In this document: positions 41,068-50,309 of the stretch, piece by piece
Position numbering within the stretch: the first letter of the stretch is position 1
Layout of the letters: the number at the start of each line of letters is the position of its first letter
Source: JBBDYH01 sp040901795
GTDB lineage: Bacteria > Planctomycetota > Planctomycetia > Pirellulales > JALHPA01
Assembly: GCA_040901795.1 (NCBI GenBank)
Contig: JBBDYH010000150.1
Location: 5,700 to 69,699 of the forward strand
Length of the DNA stretch: 64,000 nucleotides
Reading direction: 5' to 3'
The notes under the pieces: generated by a model
The model's input: the letters and a program-made list of their open reading frames with translations, nothing else
Told to the model about the DNA's origin: nothing
Databases searched by the model: none
Translations under genes and position numbers: made by a program

Positions 41068-42477
41068 ATGAAGCCTCCCCTCCGCTTACTCGTCCTCCTC
41101 GTCGCTGGATTCGTCACCTCGTCGACCCAAGCCGCCGACCGGCCGAACATCTTGTTCATCGCCATCGACGACCTGAATCACTGGGTCGGGCATCTCGGCC
41201 GCAATTCGCAGACGAAGACGCCGAACATCGACCGGCTGGCCGGTCGCGGCGTCACCTTCACCCGCGCCTATTGCACCGCGCCGGCCTGCAACCCATCGCG
41301 GGCGTCGCTCATGTCGGGCCAGCGCCCCAGCACGACCGGCTGTTACCTGAACGGCCAGAACTGGCGCCCTGGTATCTCCGAGGACAAGCTGCTCAATTCA
41401 CATTTTGCCAAGGCCGGGTACCTGACCGTGGGTGCCGGCAAGATCTATCACGGCGCCGCCGATCGCGGCGGCCATTGGGACGACTATTTCGCCGGCGGCG
41501 GCGGCGGTCAGCTCCAGCGACACCCTGACGCCAAGAACGACGGTGTAGGCGGCATCCGCTTCTACCCGCTGGCCGGCGGCGACGAGCAGATGCCCGACTA
41601 CAAAGTCATCAGCTACGGTCTGGATCAACTGAAGAAGAACCACGACCGGCCGTTCTTTCTCGCGATCGGCCTGGTCAAGCCGCACATGCCGTTTGCCGTG
41701 CCGAAGAAGTGGTTCGACAAGTTTCCGCTCGATTCGATCGAGCTGCCGCCCCATCGGCCCGACGATCTCGACGACGTTCCCCCGGCAGGCGTCCGCATGG
41801 CCGGACCCCAGGGCGACCACGCCGCGATCCTCAAGTCCGGTCGCTGGAAAGAAGCCGTTCAGGCCTATCTGGCCACGATCGCTTTCGCCGATGCCCAGGT
41901 CGGGCGTCTGCTCGATGGGCTCGACCAATCCCGCTATCGGGACAACACGATCGTCGTCTTATGGAGCGATCACGGTTGGAGCCTGGGCGAGAAGTCGCAC
42001 TGGCGCAAGTTCGCCTTGTGGGAGGAGCCGACGCGCACGGTGTTCGTTTGGAGCGTACCCGGCGTCACGCGACCCGGCGGAGTCTGCTCGCGAACCGTCG
42101 ATTACACGGCGGTTTATCCCACGCTTTGCTCGCTGGCGGGTGTATCGCCTCCGGCGCACTTGGAAGGCCGCGACATTACGCCATTGCTCAAGGACCCAAC
42201 TGCCCCTTGGGACGTCCCCGCCATGACCACGCACGGCCGTGGCAACCACTCGGTGCGCAGCGAGCGCTGGCGCTACATCCGCTATGCCAACAGCGACGAG
42301 GAGCTCTACGACACTGCCGCCGATCCGCTCGAATATACCAACCTCGCAGCCCGCTCCGACCAAGCCACGCGCAAAGCAGAGCTCGCCCAATGGCTCCCCA
42401 AGAAAGAGGCCCCCAAGCTTCCCTCCGCCGCCCGCGGCGCAAAAGCCAAGAAAACCGCATCAGCCGCCGCGCGCTAG
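41068..42477 (+). CDS. Sulfatase, iduronate-2-sulfatase type
   Basis: 469 residues from the ATG at 41068. Signal peptide LLVLLVAGFVTSSTQAA. Metal-binding FIAIDDLNHW (about 32); formylglycine motif CNPSRAS with Cys74; GAGKIYHG; metal pair in LWSDHGWSLGEK (about 304). Substrates of this S1 subfamily are sulfated sugars such as algal polysaccharides; the exact one is unknown. The Cys-type motif would need a formylglycine-generating enzyme, not encoded in this window. Confidence 0.93.
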   Translation: MKPPLRLLVLLVAGFVTSSTQAADRPNILFIAIDDLNHWVGHLGRNSQTKTPNIDRLAGRGVTFTRAYCTAPACNPSRASLMSGQRPSTTGCYLNGQNWRPGISEDKLLNSHFAKAGYLTVGAGKIYHGAADRGGHWDDYFAGGGGGQLQRHPDAKNDGVGGIRFYPLAGGDEQMPDYKVISYGLDQLKKNHDRPFFLAIGLVKPHMPFAVPKKWFDKFPLDSIELPPHRPDDLDDVPPAGVRMAGPQGDHAAILKSGRWKEAVQAYLATIAFADAQVGRLLDGLDQSRYRDNTIVVLWSDHGWSLGEKSHWRKFALWEEPTRTVFVWSVPGVTRPGGVCSRTVDYTAVYPTLCSLAGVSPPAHLEGRDITPLLKDPTAPWDVPAMTTHGRGNHSVRSERWRYIRYANSDEELYDTAADPLEYTNLAARSDQATRKAELAQWLPKKEAPKLPSAARGAKAKKTASAAAR

Positions 42478-42677
42478 CGGTTCGACCAATTTAGATCTGC
42501 GCGTACGACGGACTTCCATGTCCGTCGATTGGTGCGGCGGACGTGGAAGTGTGACTTACGGCTTTGAGCCGGACGATGTCCTAGCCCGGATTATTCATCT
42601 TACGACCGATGCTGCCCCAGGCAGTCGCACAGTCGATCCGTTGCGCGCAAAGCGACGCATACATGACGCCGTCATGA
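42478..42677. other. Short gene-free gap with hairpin (family M)
   Basis: CGACGGACTTCCATGTCCGTCG (42506-42527, an 8-base-pair stem) is followed by a partial copy CGGCGGACGTGGAAGTGTGA. The structure resembles the hairpin inside the str operon at 3417-3438. No gene seen. Confidence 0.6.
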
Positions 42678-43778
42678 TTACCCCGCGGTAACGGGCGTAA
42701 AAGTATTAACGGTACAGGACTGACCGTTGCCGTCATCCGACGGTTCGTCTGCATACTCCAGTGACATCCGTCGTAGTTCTGGAACAAGAGCCAGAAACAC
42801 ACTGAACAAGAAGGCGTCGAATTGCGTTCCGTTCCCCTTGCTCATCACTTCCAAGGCATCCGCTTCCGATAGTGCAGAACGGTAAACGCGATCATGCGTT
42901 AGTGCATCGTAAACATCGACGATCGACAGGATCCGCGCCGCCACGGGAATCTGCTCGCCGGAGATGCCATCCGGGTACCCGCTTCCGTCCCAGCGCTCAT
43001 GATGGTAACGCGCAATCTGCTGGGCAAGCTTGAGAACGGGCCAATCGGATCCAGAGAGGAGGCTGGCCCCGATCGTCGTGTGCGTTTTCATCGTCTCGTA
43101 CTCTGCGACAGTCAGCTTTCCCGGTTTGCACAGGATTCGATCGGGAACGCCGATCTTTCCCACATCGTGCATCGGCGCCGCCAGGCGAATATTGTCGATT
43201 TCGTCGGGCGTCCAACCGAGCACTTCGGCAAATGCCTCGCAGTACAGGCCGATGCGGCGGATATGAGCGCCTGTCTCTTCATCGCGCATCATTGCGGCGT
43301 TCACAAGCCGATGGATCGTTTCTTCATGTGCTTGACGAATGGAGACAGTCTGTTCATGAACGCGCCGTTCAAGGGTTTGCATGTATTCGCGGTTTTCGAG
43401 TATGAGGTTCCGGCGCTCTAGGCCCCGCTGAACCTGTAATAGCAACTCCTGACGTTCCACCGGTTTGACAATGTACCCGAACGCGCCCGACGTGAGAGAC
43501 TGGATGGCCGTCTTAGTGTCCACCGAACCGGTTACCATCAGCACCGCCGTGTCCGGGAATTGCTGCCGGATTTGCAGCAGCAAATCGAAACCCGAGCGTC
43601 CCGGCATGTTAAGGTCGCACGTAACCAGCGCCACTTCGTTGGACTGCAAAAAGCGCCACGCTGCTTCGGCCGATTCGGCCTGGGCGCAGCAGTGACCCGC
43701 ACGAGTCAACCAACCTACAAGTGACTCGCGAATGACTTGCTCGTCGTCAACGATCAAAAGCACTGGGATGTCCGACAT
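42678..43778 (-). CDS. RpfG-like response regulator with HD-GYP domain
   Basis: 366 residues from the ATG at 43778. REC domain (4-120) with acceptor Asp in LVTCDLNMPGRSG (about 55), a coiled coil (130-165), then an HD-GYP domain (165-330) with HDVGKIGVPD and HHERWDGSGYPDG, so cyclic-di-GMP phosphodiesterase activity is likely. It is transcribed divergently from the histidine kinase gene at 44280, its probable partner. Earlier codons (MHGET) are possible. Confidence 0.92.
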   Translation of the reverse strand: MSDIPVLLIVDDEQVIRESLVGWLTRAGHCCAQAESAEAAWRFLQSNEVALVTCDLNMPGRSGFDLLLQIRQQFPDTAVLMVTGSVDTKTAIQSLTSGAFGYIVKPVERQELLLQVQRGLERRNLILENREYMQTLERRVHEQTVSIRQAHEETIHRLVNAAMMRDEETGAHIRRIGLYCEAFAEVLGWTPDEIDNIRLAAPMHDVGKIGVPDRILCKPGKLTVAEYETMKTHTTIGASLLSGSDWPVLKLAQQIARYHHERWDGSGYPDGISGEQIPVAARILSIVDVYDALTHDRVYRSALSEADALEVMSKGNGTQFDAFLFSVFLALVPELRRMSLEYADEPSDDGNGQSCTVNTFTPVTAG

Positions 43779-43836
43779 AGTTTCACCATGCAAACCACGC
43801 CTAAAACGTAGTTCGAGCCTTTCGAACGGCTGGTTA

Positions 43837-43857
43837 CCGCCGTACGCAATACGGCGG
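43837..43857. promoter_or_regulatory. Inverted repeat in the divergent control region
   Basis: CCGCCGTA and TACGGCGG (perfect 8-base arms, 5-base loop CGCAA) lie 59 bases before the HD-GYP start. A partial copy, TACCGTACGCCGGATTT, is at 43947-43963. It could be an operator or a hairpin of the HD-GYP leader. The rest of 43779-44279 holds no gene. Confidence 0.4.
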
Positions 43858-43977
43858 ATTTAATTTAATCGGCCTGCGAATCAACTTTAGCCCCTGCGAG
43901 GCCTCCAGCCCAGCGCTCTCCGTTTCCATTTCCGTTCCGAGCGGTATACCGTACGCCGGATTTGGTTTTAGTGCGAT

Positions 43978-44006
43978 TTGACTTTTTATTCAGCGTGACC
44001 TATCTG
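43978..44006 (+). promoter_or_regulatory. Sigma-70-type promoter candidate for the kinase gene
   Basis: TTGACT and TATCTG with a 17-base spacer, 273 bases before the kinase ATG. The boxes are good but the leader would be long. Confidence 0.4.
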
Positions 44007-44279
44007 TATGGTGCGTCTACTGCATTGGTTCGCGGATACCACCGTGCCATACAGCGCGTTTATCAGCCGTCGCCTTTGTAATATCCGCTCACACTCCTCC
44101 AATCCTTGCCAACCAACGTTTGCCGGCGATCATCGCGCACACGCGATCTACCGCGACGAATCGGTTGAAGGAAATGTAACGCACAGGATCTGTTACAACC
44201 GCCAAAGCGATCGGTACCACCCGAAAACAGCCATTCAGCGCCTGGTGGTGGGCTCGCTGGACGCAGTGGCCACCTTGCA

Positions 44280-46136
44280 ATGAATAAATGGCTTCTTGGC
44301 ACGCTGGGTCACCACTTCATTGTGCTGACCTTACTTGGCACGCGCATCTTTGGCGCAGTAGGCGGATTGGCGGTCATCTATTACGTCGAGCTGACGCTTG
44401 AAATGCCACCGGGCATGCGGGCGCACTTTCGGATCGCCTGCTTAGTGGTGGTGGCCTTCGCAATCGGCCTGACAATCCTTCTGGCGCTTTGGGAAACGCG
44501 GCATCTGCGCCCCGTATTGAAGACGGCGCTTCAGGGCAGAGCAATCAGTGAAGCGCTAGGGCAGGCCGCCATGCGCGAGGCGGTCACCTTCGCTAGCCGT
44601 CACCATCGAAACGAAGCCTGGATCATTCCTATAACGACCGGGGTGCCTGTCCTAATTGTCCTTAAGGTCGTGGATAATGCATCGAGCGATGTGCTCATTA
44701 ACATCACTCTGGCGGTCTTCATGGCGGTCTCGCTCGCGATAATGTCGCATTTCTTTGCCGTCGAGTACTTCATGGCGCCCGTCATACGACGGCTCCTCGA
44801 CTGCGGCGTTACAATGCCCTACAAGGCACTGCCGTTAGGTCGATTGAAGTTGCGATTTGGCCTCTGCTTTTCGCTAATTATCATAACGACGGCATTGATG
44901 ATTGGCACGCTGGCCAGGCAGCGCGCGGCCGACATCATCCAAGGCCGCCTCAATCAGAATGAGGCGCTCGAAAGCCTGATGGCGCATTGTAGCTACGTCA
45001 CGGTTGCCGCTGTCGTTATCGGCATCCTTTTATCAAGCGTGCTTACCAACTCCGTCCTTTCTCGAATTGGCAGTCTTGTGGTGGCGATGGAAAATGTGGG
45101 CCGCGGCAATATGTCAGCGCGGCTACAGCCAACCGGCAATGACGAAGTGGACACGCTGGTCCGTCAGTTTAATGCTATGGTCGAAGAGATTGACAAGCAT
45201 CACGCCACCGTCTGCGATTTGAATGCCAACCTGGAGCGCAAAGTGCTGGTCCGGACGGCCCAATTGCAAGAATACGTACGCCAGCTCCATGACGCCCGGT
45301 CACAACTCGTGCATGCCGAAAAAATGAAATCTCTCGGACAACTCGTGGCGGGCGTGGCTCACGAGCTTAACAATTCGATCAACGCCGTTTATAACGGCAT
45401 TCAACCGCTGCGAACAAAGCTGAATCAGGTCGAACCGCTGGTCCAGAAGCTGCTTGCGGCTCGGACGATCGAGGATCGCGACACGTGCGACCAGATCCAA
45501 CGCAGCTTCGCCCGCATCTGCCAGCTTGCCAATGTGACGGAAAACGGAGCGGCCCGGACGGCGCGCATCGTCAACGACCTGAAAACCTTTTCGCACCCAG
45601 GCCCTGAGCCGATGGCGCTTTTTCAGTTGAGCGAAGCGTTAGAAATGTCGTTGACTCTGCTCTCCAATGGGACCCAAAGCCGCGTTGCCATACACAGGGA
45701 CTATCGTGAGTTGGAACCCATTTGTGGTCCCCGCAATCAACTCAGCCAGGTGTTCCTCAATATTCTCAACAATGCCCAGCAGGCCATTCGTAAGAAGGGC
45801 GCTATTTACGTGAGCACGAGACGCGAAGGCGACTTTGCGCGCGTTAGCATTCGGGACACCGGAGACGGAATACCGGCCGAAATACAGCAGCGGCTCTTCG
45901 ATCCGTTCTTCACTACGAAAGAGCCGGGCGTGGGAACCGGATTGGGCCTATCGATTAGCTACGGAATCGTCAAAAGCCTCGGTGGCAGCATCGAGTGTGT
46001 TACGAGCAATGGACAAGGCGCCGAATTCGTGGTTCGCATTCCTTTTTCATCGCGGCCACGGCCGTCGCCTGAAGCGCTCTCGCAGTTAGACACCGAATCG
46101 ACGGCTGTGCAGCCGCTAGAAGGACTTTGCATATGA
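44280..46136 (+). CDS. Membrane sensor histidine kinase with HAMP domain
   Basis: 618 residues. About six transmembrane segments in the first 265 residues (e.g. GLAVIYYVEL, IACLVVVAFAIGLTILLALW, LRFGLCFSLIIITTALMIG, VTVAAVVIGILLSSVL), then HAMP (about 265-315), coiled coil and HisKA with GQLVAGVAHELNNSINAVYN (phospho-His about 361), and HATPase_c with NILNNAQQAI, RDTGDGIPAEI and GTGLGLSIS. Signal unknown. ATGA overlap with the next gene couples it to a receiver-kinase hybrid, so phosphotransfer between the two is plausible. Confidence 0.9.
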   Translation: MNKWLLGTLGHHFIVLTLLGTRIFGAVGGLAVIYYVELTLEMPPGMRAHFRIACLVVVAFAIGLTILLALWETRHLRPVLKTALQGRAISEALGQAAMREAVTFASRHHRNEAWIIPITTGVPVLIVLKVVDNASSDVLINITLAVFMAVSLAIMSHFFAVEYFMAPVIRRLLDCGVTMPYKALPLGRLKLRFGLCFSLIIITTALMIGTLARQRAADIIQGRLNQNEALESLMAHCSYVTVAAVVIGILLSSVLTNSVLSRIGSLVVAMENVGRGNMSARLQPTGNDEVDTLVRQFNAMVEEIDKHHATVCDLNANLERKVLVRTAQLQEYVRQLHDARSQLVHAEKMKSLGQLVAGVAHELNNSINAVYNGIQPLRTKLNQVEPLVQKLLAARTIEDRDTCDQIQRSFARICQLANVTENGAARTARIVNDLKTFSHPGPEPMALFQLSEALEMSLTLLSNGTQSRVAIHRDYRELEPICGPRNQLSQVFLNILNNAQQAIRKKGAIYVSTRREGDFARVSIRDTGDGIPAEIQQRLFDPFFTTKEPGVGTGLGLSISYGIVKSLGGSIECVTSNGQGAEFVVRIPFSSRPRPSPEALSQLDTESTAVQPLEGLCI

Positions 46137-47284
46137 CTCCCGATGTACTCTATGTTGACGACGAACTCGACAACCTAACTGTGTTTGAGGCGACGTTCGA
46201 GGACCAGTTTCACGTTCGATGCGTGACAAGCGCCGAGGAAGCGCTCGCTGCGCTCGAAAGAACACCGATCCCGGTCGTTATCGCCGACCAACGCATGCCT
46301 GGAATTAGCGGCGTCGAATTACTGGAGATTCTGCGTCAGAAGCATCCACACACCAAGCGCATCATTCTGACGGGCTACATCGATGCTTCGGCGATGCTCG
46401 ACGCCATTAACCAGGGGCAAGTCTATTACTTTTTAACCAAACCTTGGCAGCGCGAAACCGTAGCGGCCGTCTTGATTCGAGCGCTAGAGGCCCATCGGCT
46501 GGAACTGGCGAACTCCGCGCTGATGAACCAATTGGTCGCCTCGCAGCAGCTCGCCATGCTAGGACAGGCCACTGCCAAGATTGTCCATGAAATGTCCAAC
46601 CAACTGTGTTTGGCGCCGCTGCTTGAGCACATTGAGCACAACTATCAACATGATCCCGAGTTGATGCAGCTGTTTCAATTTACGCAAGGGATGTACGACC
46701 GAATGTCCCTGCTCCTGAATGATCTCAAGGCGTTCCTGCGAAGTGCAAGTCGCGACTGTCTGATGCTGCCACTGAGCTTGTCAAGTACCGTGCAGGAGCT
46801 GGTTTCGTTCTTGAGATTCGACCGGCGATTGTCCGGTGTTCCGATCGAGGTTGAGCTGATCGACGATCTCACAGTCTGCGGTCACAAAGTGAGGCTGCAG
46901 CAGGTCCTCGCAAATCTGATCAAGAACGCCGCGTACGCGATTCGCGATCGAGATGAGGGGAGAATCCGCGTGATTGTCGAAAAGCGTCAAGAACGAGCGC
47001 TGATTCACGTTGAAGACAACGGCTGCGGAATACCCGCCGAGATTCAAAACAGGATTTGGGATCCCTCGTTTACGACCAAGGACGCCGAGGGCAACGGACT
47101 TGGTCTCGACATCTGCCGCGAGCTCGTTGCGGCGCATCAGGGCGAAATTTGGTGTGAAAGTGAAGCGGGGTGCGGCTCTCGTTTTTCAATTTCGCTTCCG
47201 CTGAACGAATCCACTAGCCACGTAGCTGTGGCGGCGGCCAATTCAACGTTCGCCGGGACGTGCAGCGCCTCGAACGGATTTTGA
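46133..47284 (+). CDS. Receiver-histidine kinase hybrid (REC-HisKA-HATPase)
   Basis: 383 residues. REC domain first (1-120), acceptor Asp in VVIADQRMPGISG (about 53), an RpfG-like motif; then kinase parts: GQATAKIVHEMSNQLC (phospho-His about 150) and ATPase motifs NLIKNAAYAI, VEDNGCGIPAEI and GNGLGLDICRE. No membrane segment or sensor domain, so its input is probably phosphorylation by the upstream kinase. Start ATG at 46133 overlaps the previous stop (ATGA); another ATG lies two codons earlier. Confidence 0.88.
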   Translation: MTPDVLYVDDELDNLTVFEATFEDQFHVRCVTSAEEALAALERTPIPVVIADQRMPGISGVELLEILRQKHPHTKRIILTGYIDASAMLDAINQGQVYYFLTKPWQRETVAAVLIRALEAHRLELANSALMNQLVASQQLAMLGQATAKIVHEMSNQLCLAPLLEHIEHNYQHDPELMQLFQFTQGMYDRMSLLLNDLKAFLRSASRDCLMLPLSLSSTVQELVSFLRFDRRLSGVPIEVELIDDLTVCGHKVRLQQVLANLIKNAAYAIRDRDEGRIRVIVEKRQERALIHVEDNGCGIPAEIQNRIWDPSFTTKDAEGNGLGLDICRELVAAHQGEIWCESEAGCGSRFSISLPLNESTSHVAVAAANSTFAGTCSASNGF

Positions 47285-47508
47285 GGATGACTATCGCTCG
47301 GGCATGTGCCCAGTGGCTGGGACGAACAAGCCCACGATGGGCAGCGGCAGTTCGCCGTAAAGCCAGCCCGCCAAGTCGCCTGAGCGGCCGCTACGTTCAC
47401 TCCCTTCGGAATAATCGCTTCGCAGGACGTGATCCCGGTGAGTTATGCTTCTTGTGTGCGGGATAACTCGACCTGCACCATCCATCCCACTTGGTAAGCG
47501 AGCCAGCG

Positions 47509-47871
47509 ATGAACTGCTCGAACGAGGATCGTCACCGACTGCTCGAGCGCCTGGGCGCCGTGGATCGAGTCTTGGTGGCATTCTACCGAATGTTCTTGGC
47601 GCTAATCCTGTCGGCGATTCTCGTAGTGGTTTTGCTGGTCATCGTCTGGCGGCCCTGGGGCGCGGGAAACCAGGGCGAGTGGTTCTACTTTGGAATCGCA
47701 GTGCTTCTTGCGCTAGGTTGGGTCGCCGGACAATTCGCGAAGCTCCACCGCCGAGAGCGCTACCGACGCTCGGGCGTGACCGTAAACCTGAGCGCCGTTG
47801 AGCGGGATTCGACCTGGACGTTTCGATTCGGCTCGGACGATCCCAACGCGCATCATCACCCAAGACAGTGA
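47509..47871 (+). CDS. Small two-helix membrane protein
   Basis: 120 residues from the ATG at 47509 (MNCSNEDRHRLLERLGAVDR). Two transmembrane segments, MFLALILSAILVVVLLVIVW and FYFGIAVLLALGWVAGQFA, then a basic cytosolic tail (KLHRRERYRRSG) and a short beta-like end. A TTG at 47491 could extend it by six codons. Family not recognised. It lies within the signalling cluster, with a 224-base gap upstream (47285-47508) that shows no gene. Confidence 0.6.
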   Translation: MNCSNEDRHRLLERLGAVDRVLVAFYRMFLALILSAILVVVLLVIVWRPWGAGNQGEWFYFGIAVLLALGWVAGQFAKLHRRERYRRSGVTVNLSAVERDSTWTFRFGSDDPNAHHHPRQ

Positions 47872-48269
47872 CGAAACGCGATAGCTTCGCGAGACGAAGT
47901 GCATCCGTAGCAACGGACTATGCTCCTCCGTCAGGTGCTGCATCCTTTCGGGGGTCACAATCCTCTTCCTGTCCGCTTCCGGCGCGCGTCATGGCCGAAC
48001 CGTGGTCGCTCTTGAACGCTAGCTTTCCTGCGTCGGACCGACACACCGACGCGCGATGGGCTGGCCGCGCGTATCGCGCAATTCGGCGAGTTCGGCGCGC
48101 TCGACGATGTCTACCGGTCAGCCCGTCTCGCGAGATTGGGCCCAACGCCCTCGACTTCGTACGACCAATCTTTGCCGCTCCCGCAAATCCCCAGTCTCCT
48201 TGTCTCCCAGTCTCCCAGTTTGACCATATCCCCTGTCCCCTGTCCCCTGTCCCCTCGTAGAATGCGGCC
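47872..48269. other. Gene-free region ending in family H tract
   Basis: About 400 bases. A 130-codon open frame (47868-48260) has an Arg/Ser/Pro-rich, low-complexity translation and is not accepted. A part around 48010-48150 has coding-like third-position GC but is interrupted in each frame, perhaps a decayed gene. From 48187 the tract CAGTCTCCTTGTCTCCC and three CCCCTGTCCCCTGTC copies lead up to the kinase GTG at 48270. Confidence 0.5.
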
Positions 48270-49781
48270 GTGGCGCCTCGTTTCTCAGATCGACAACTTG
48301 CCGGACTGCTGGCTGCCGGAGCAGTGGGCGTCTTCGTCGCGGATTTGCTGTCGCCGCTGGGTTTCAGCGTGGGAATGTTCTACGCGCCGCTCGTGGCGGG
48401 GGCGGCGTTGCTTTGCACATCGCGTACAGCGATCGGGCTGACGGCGTTTTTTCTGTTGCTGATGGGGGCCGAGGTGTTCCTCTCGTCGGCGCCGACGTCG
48501 CTTGACGTTCGGCGGCTGGCGATCGTCAATCGCGGCCTGGCCATGGTCATGGTTGCCATCATGGCGGGGCTGATGATCCCGCTGCGCCGGATTCGCGTGG
48601 CGCTTACGGCCAGCCGCGAGCGCTACCAAGAGCTCGTCGAAAGCACTGCCGCCGCCTTGGCCGAAAGCGAACAGCGGTTCCGCAGCTTCATGGAAAACAC
48701 ACCCGCCGTGGCTTTCATGAAAGACGCGCGGGGCAGGTACGTGTACGCCAATCGTCTGTGGCGACAGACCTTTGCCCGTGACGAACGGCCGATCGAGGAG
48801 CTGGACGATTCCCAGTTATTTCCGGCCGACGCGGCTGCGGAGTTCCGACGGCGCGATGCCGAAGTCATCCAGACCGGCCAGCCTTGGCAGGGACAGGAGC
48901 GGGTGACGTTCGCTGGAGAGACGCGGCATTGGTGGGTATTTAAGTTTCCGGTCACCAACGCGGCAGCCGAGCGATTCCTCGGCGGCGTGGCTTTTGACAT
49001 TACCGACCGAATTACAGCGGCCGAAGAGATCCGCCGCTTGAACGCCGAGCTGGAAGAGCGCGTCCAGCGGCGGACCGAGCAAGTCGAGGCCGTGAACAAA
49101 GAGCTGGAGGCGTTCACCTACTCGGTGTCGCACGACCTTCGTGCGCCGTTGCGCGGCATGAGCGGCTTTGCGCGCGTCCTGGAAGAGGACTATGGCGAGC
49201 GGCTCGACGAAGACGGGCGGCGCTACCTGGAAATCATCAAGTCCAACGCGGCCCAGATGGGTCAGCTTATCGATGATCTCTTGGCCTTGTCTCGATTGGG
49301 ACGACAACCGCTCCGGGCCACAACGCTGTCACTGGAACCGCTGATTCGGGAAGCGTTTCGTCAGGCGACGGCGGATGAACCAAAAGCAGCCATCGAATTC
49401 AGCATCGACCCCCTGCCCGATTGCCGCGGCGATGCTAATCTGATGCGGCAGGTGTTCATCAACCTCTTGTCCAACGCAGTGAAGTTTAGCCGTCATGCCT
49501 CGCCCCCGCGGATTCGGGTCGGCTCCAAGAGCGAAAACGGCGAGGTGGTGTTTTTTGTTCGTGACAATGGCGCAGGATTTGACATTCGTTATGCAAACAA
49601 GCTCTTCGGTGTTTTCCAGCGGCTGCACGGTCCGGAGGAATTCGCCGGGACCGGCGTGGGGCTGGCGATCGTCAAGCGGATTGTGGAGCGCCACGGAGGA
49701 CGGGTTTGGGCGGAGGGAGAAACAGGCAAGGGCGCCACGTTTTATTTCACCCTAGGAAACGAGAACTGCCGTGACGGATAG
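48270..49781 (+). CDS. Sensor histidine kinase with PAS domain
   Basis: 503 residues, GTG start. Three or four transmembrane helices in residues 1-108 (GLLAAGAVGVFVADLL, FYAPLVAGAALLC, LTAFFLLLMGAEVF, VMVAIMAGLMIPL), PAS domain about 130-250 (NTPAVAFMKDARGRYVYANR), coiled coil, HisKA AFTYSVSHDLRAPLRGMSGF (phospho-His about 291) and HATPase_c with NLLSNAVKFS, VRDNGAGFD and GTGVGLAIV. The kinase core is of the bacteriophytochrome-like type. It overlaps the next gene by 11 bases; that Rcp1-like receiver is the expected partner. Confidence 0.92.
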   Translation: MAPRFSDRQLAGLLAAGAVGVFVADLLSPLGFSVGMFYAPLVAGAALLCTSRTAIGLTAFFLLLMGAEVFLSSAPTSLDVRRLAIVNRGLAMVMVAIMAGLMIPLRRIRVALTASRERYQELVESTAAALAESEQRFRSFMENTPAVAFMKDARGRYVYANRLWRQTFARDERPIEELDDSQLFPADAAAEFRRRDAEVIQTGQPWQGQERVTFAGETRHWWVFKFPVTNAAAERFLGGVAFDITDRITAAEEIRRLNAELEERVQRRTEQVEAVNKELEAFTYSVSHDLRAPLRGMSGFARVLEEDYGERLDEDGRRYLEIIKSNAAQMGQLIDDLLALSRLGRQPLRATTLSLEPLIREAFRQATADEPKAAIEFSIDPLPDCRGDANLMRQVFINLLSNAVKFSRHASPPRIRVGSKSENGEVVFFVRDNGAGFDIRYANKLFGVFQRLHGPEEFAGTGVGLAIVKRIVERHGGRVWAEGETGKGATFYFTLGNENCRDG

Positions 49782-50214
49782 TGCAGTCGAAATCTTGTTG
49801 GTTGAAGACAACCCCAATGACCGGGAATTGACGATCCGAGCGTTAAAGAAGCACGGTGTGGCAAACCACATTTTCACCGTCCCCGATGGTGCCGAGGCGC
49901 TCGACTTTCTGTTCGGCCGGGGCGCATACTCAGAGCGTGAGTTGATACATCGGCCGGCATTGATCCTGTTGGATCTGAAACTGCCAAAGGTGGATGGGAT
50001 TGAAGTTCTGCGTTCGATCAAGGGAGATGATCGTACAAAGACCATTCCGGTGGTCGTGCTCACCAGCTCGCGAGAAAACGTCGACGTTCGTGAATGCTAT
50101 CGCATGGGCGTGAACAGTTACATCGTGAAGCCTGTCGAGTTTGCGGACTTCAGCGAAACCGTGGGACAGCTCGGGATGTACTGGATGCTCTTAAACAATG
50201 GACCGTTGGAATAA
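49771..50214 (+). CDS. Rcp1-like response regulator
   Basis: 147 residues, GTG start at 49771 overlapping the kinase end. A single REC domain, VEILLVEDNPNDRELTIRAL, acceptor Asp in ILLDLKLPKVDG (about 72), Thr in VVLTSSRE and Lys in IVKPVEF. It has the extra loop (FGRGAYSEREL) of Rcp1-type partners of phytochrome-like kinases. No output domain. Family F repeat F3 follows 17 bases later. Confidence 0.93.
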   Translation: MTDSAVEILLVEDNPNDRELTIRALKKHGVANHIFTVPDGAEALDFLFGRGAYSERELIHRPALILLDLKLPKVDGIEVLRSIKGDDRTKTIPVVVLTSSRENVDVRECYRMGVNSYIVKPVEFADFSETVGQLGMYWMLLNNGPLE

Positions 50215-50231
50215 AACGGCCGCAGAAGTAC

Positions 50232-50295
50232 GTAGGGTGGGCTCTGCCCACCACAAATCAAGGGACTACGTGACGGTGGGCATAGCCCACCCCAC
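50232..50295. repeat. Family F-like inverted repeat (F3)
   Basis: GTAGGGTGGGCTCTGCCCACC and GGTGGGCATAGCCCACCCCAC, two hairpins facing each other. The ends match those of the palindromes flanking RAYT-3, but the inner part differs. Confidence 0.75.
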
Positions 50296-50309
50296 TCTAG
50301 GCGTCGCAA

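Noticed and set aside
42239..42691. Plus-strand frame across the sulfatase end
   Set aside because: Overlaps the sulfatase in another frame and continues through a hairpin; composition is non-globular.
47868..48260. 130-codon frame after the small membrane protein
   Set aside because: Low-complexity Arg/Ser/Pro translation that ends in a CTCCC repeat tract; no domain, no ribosome binding site.
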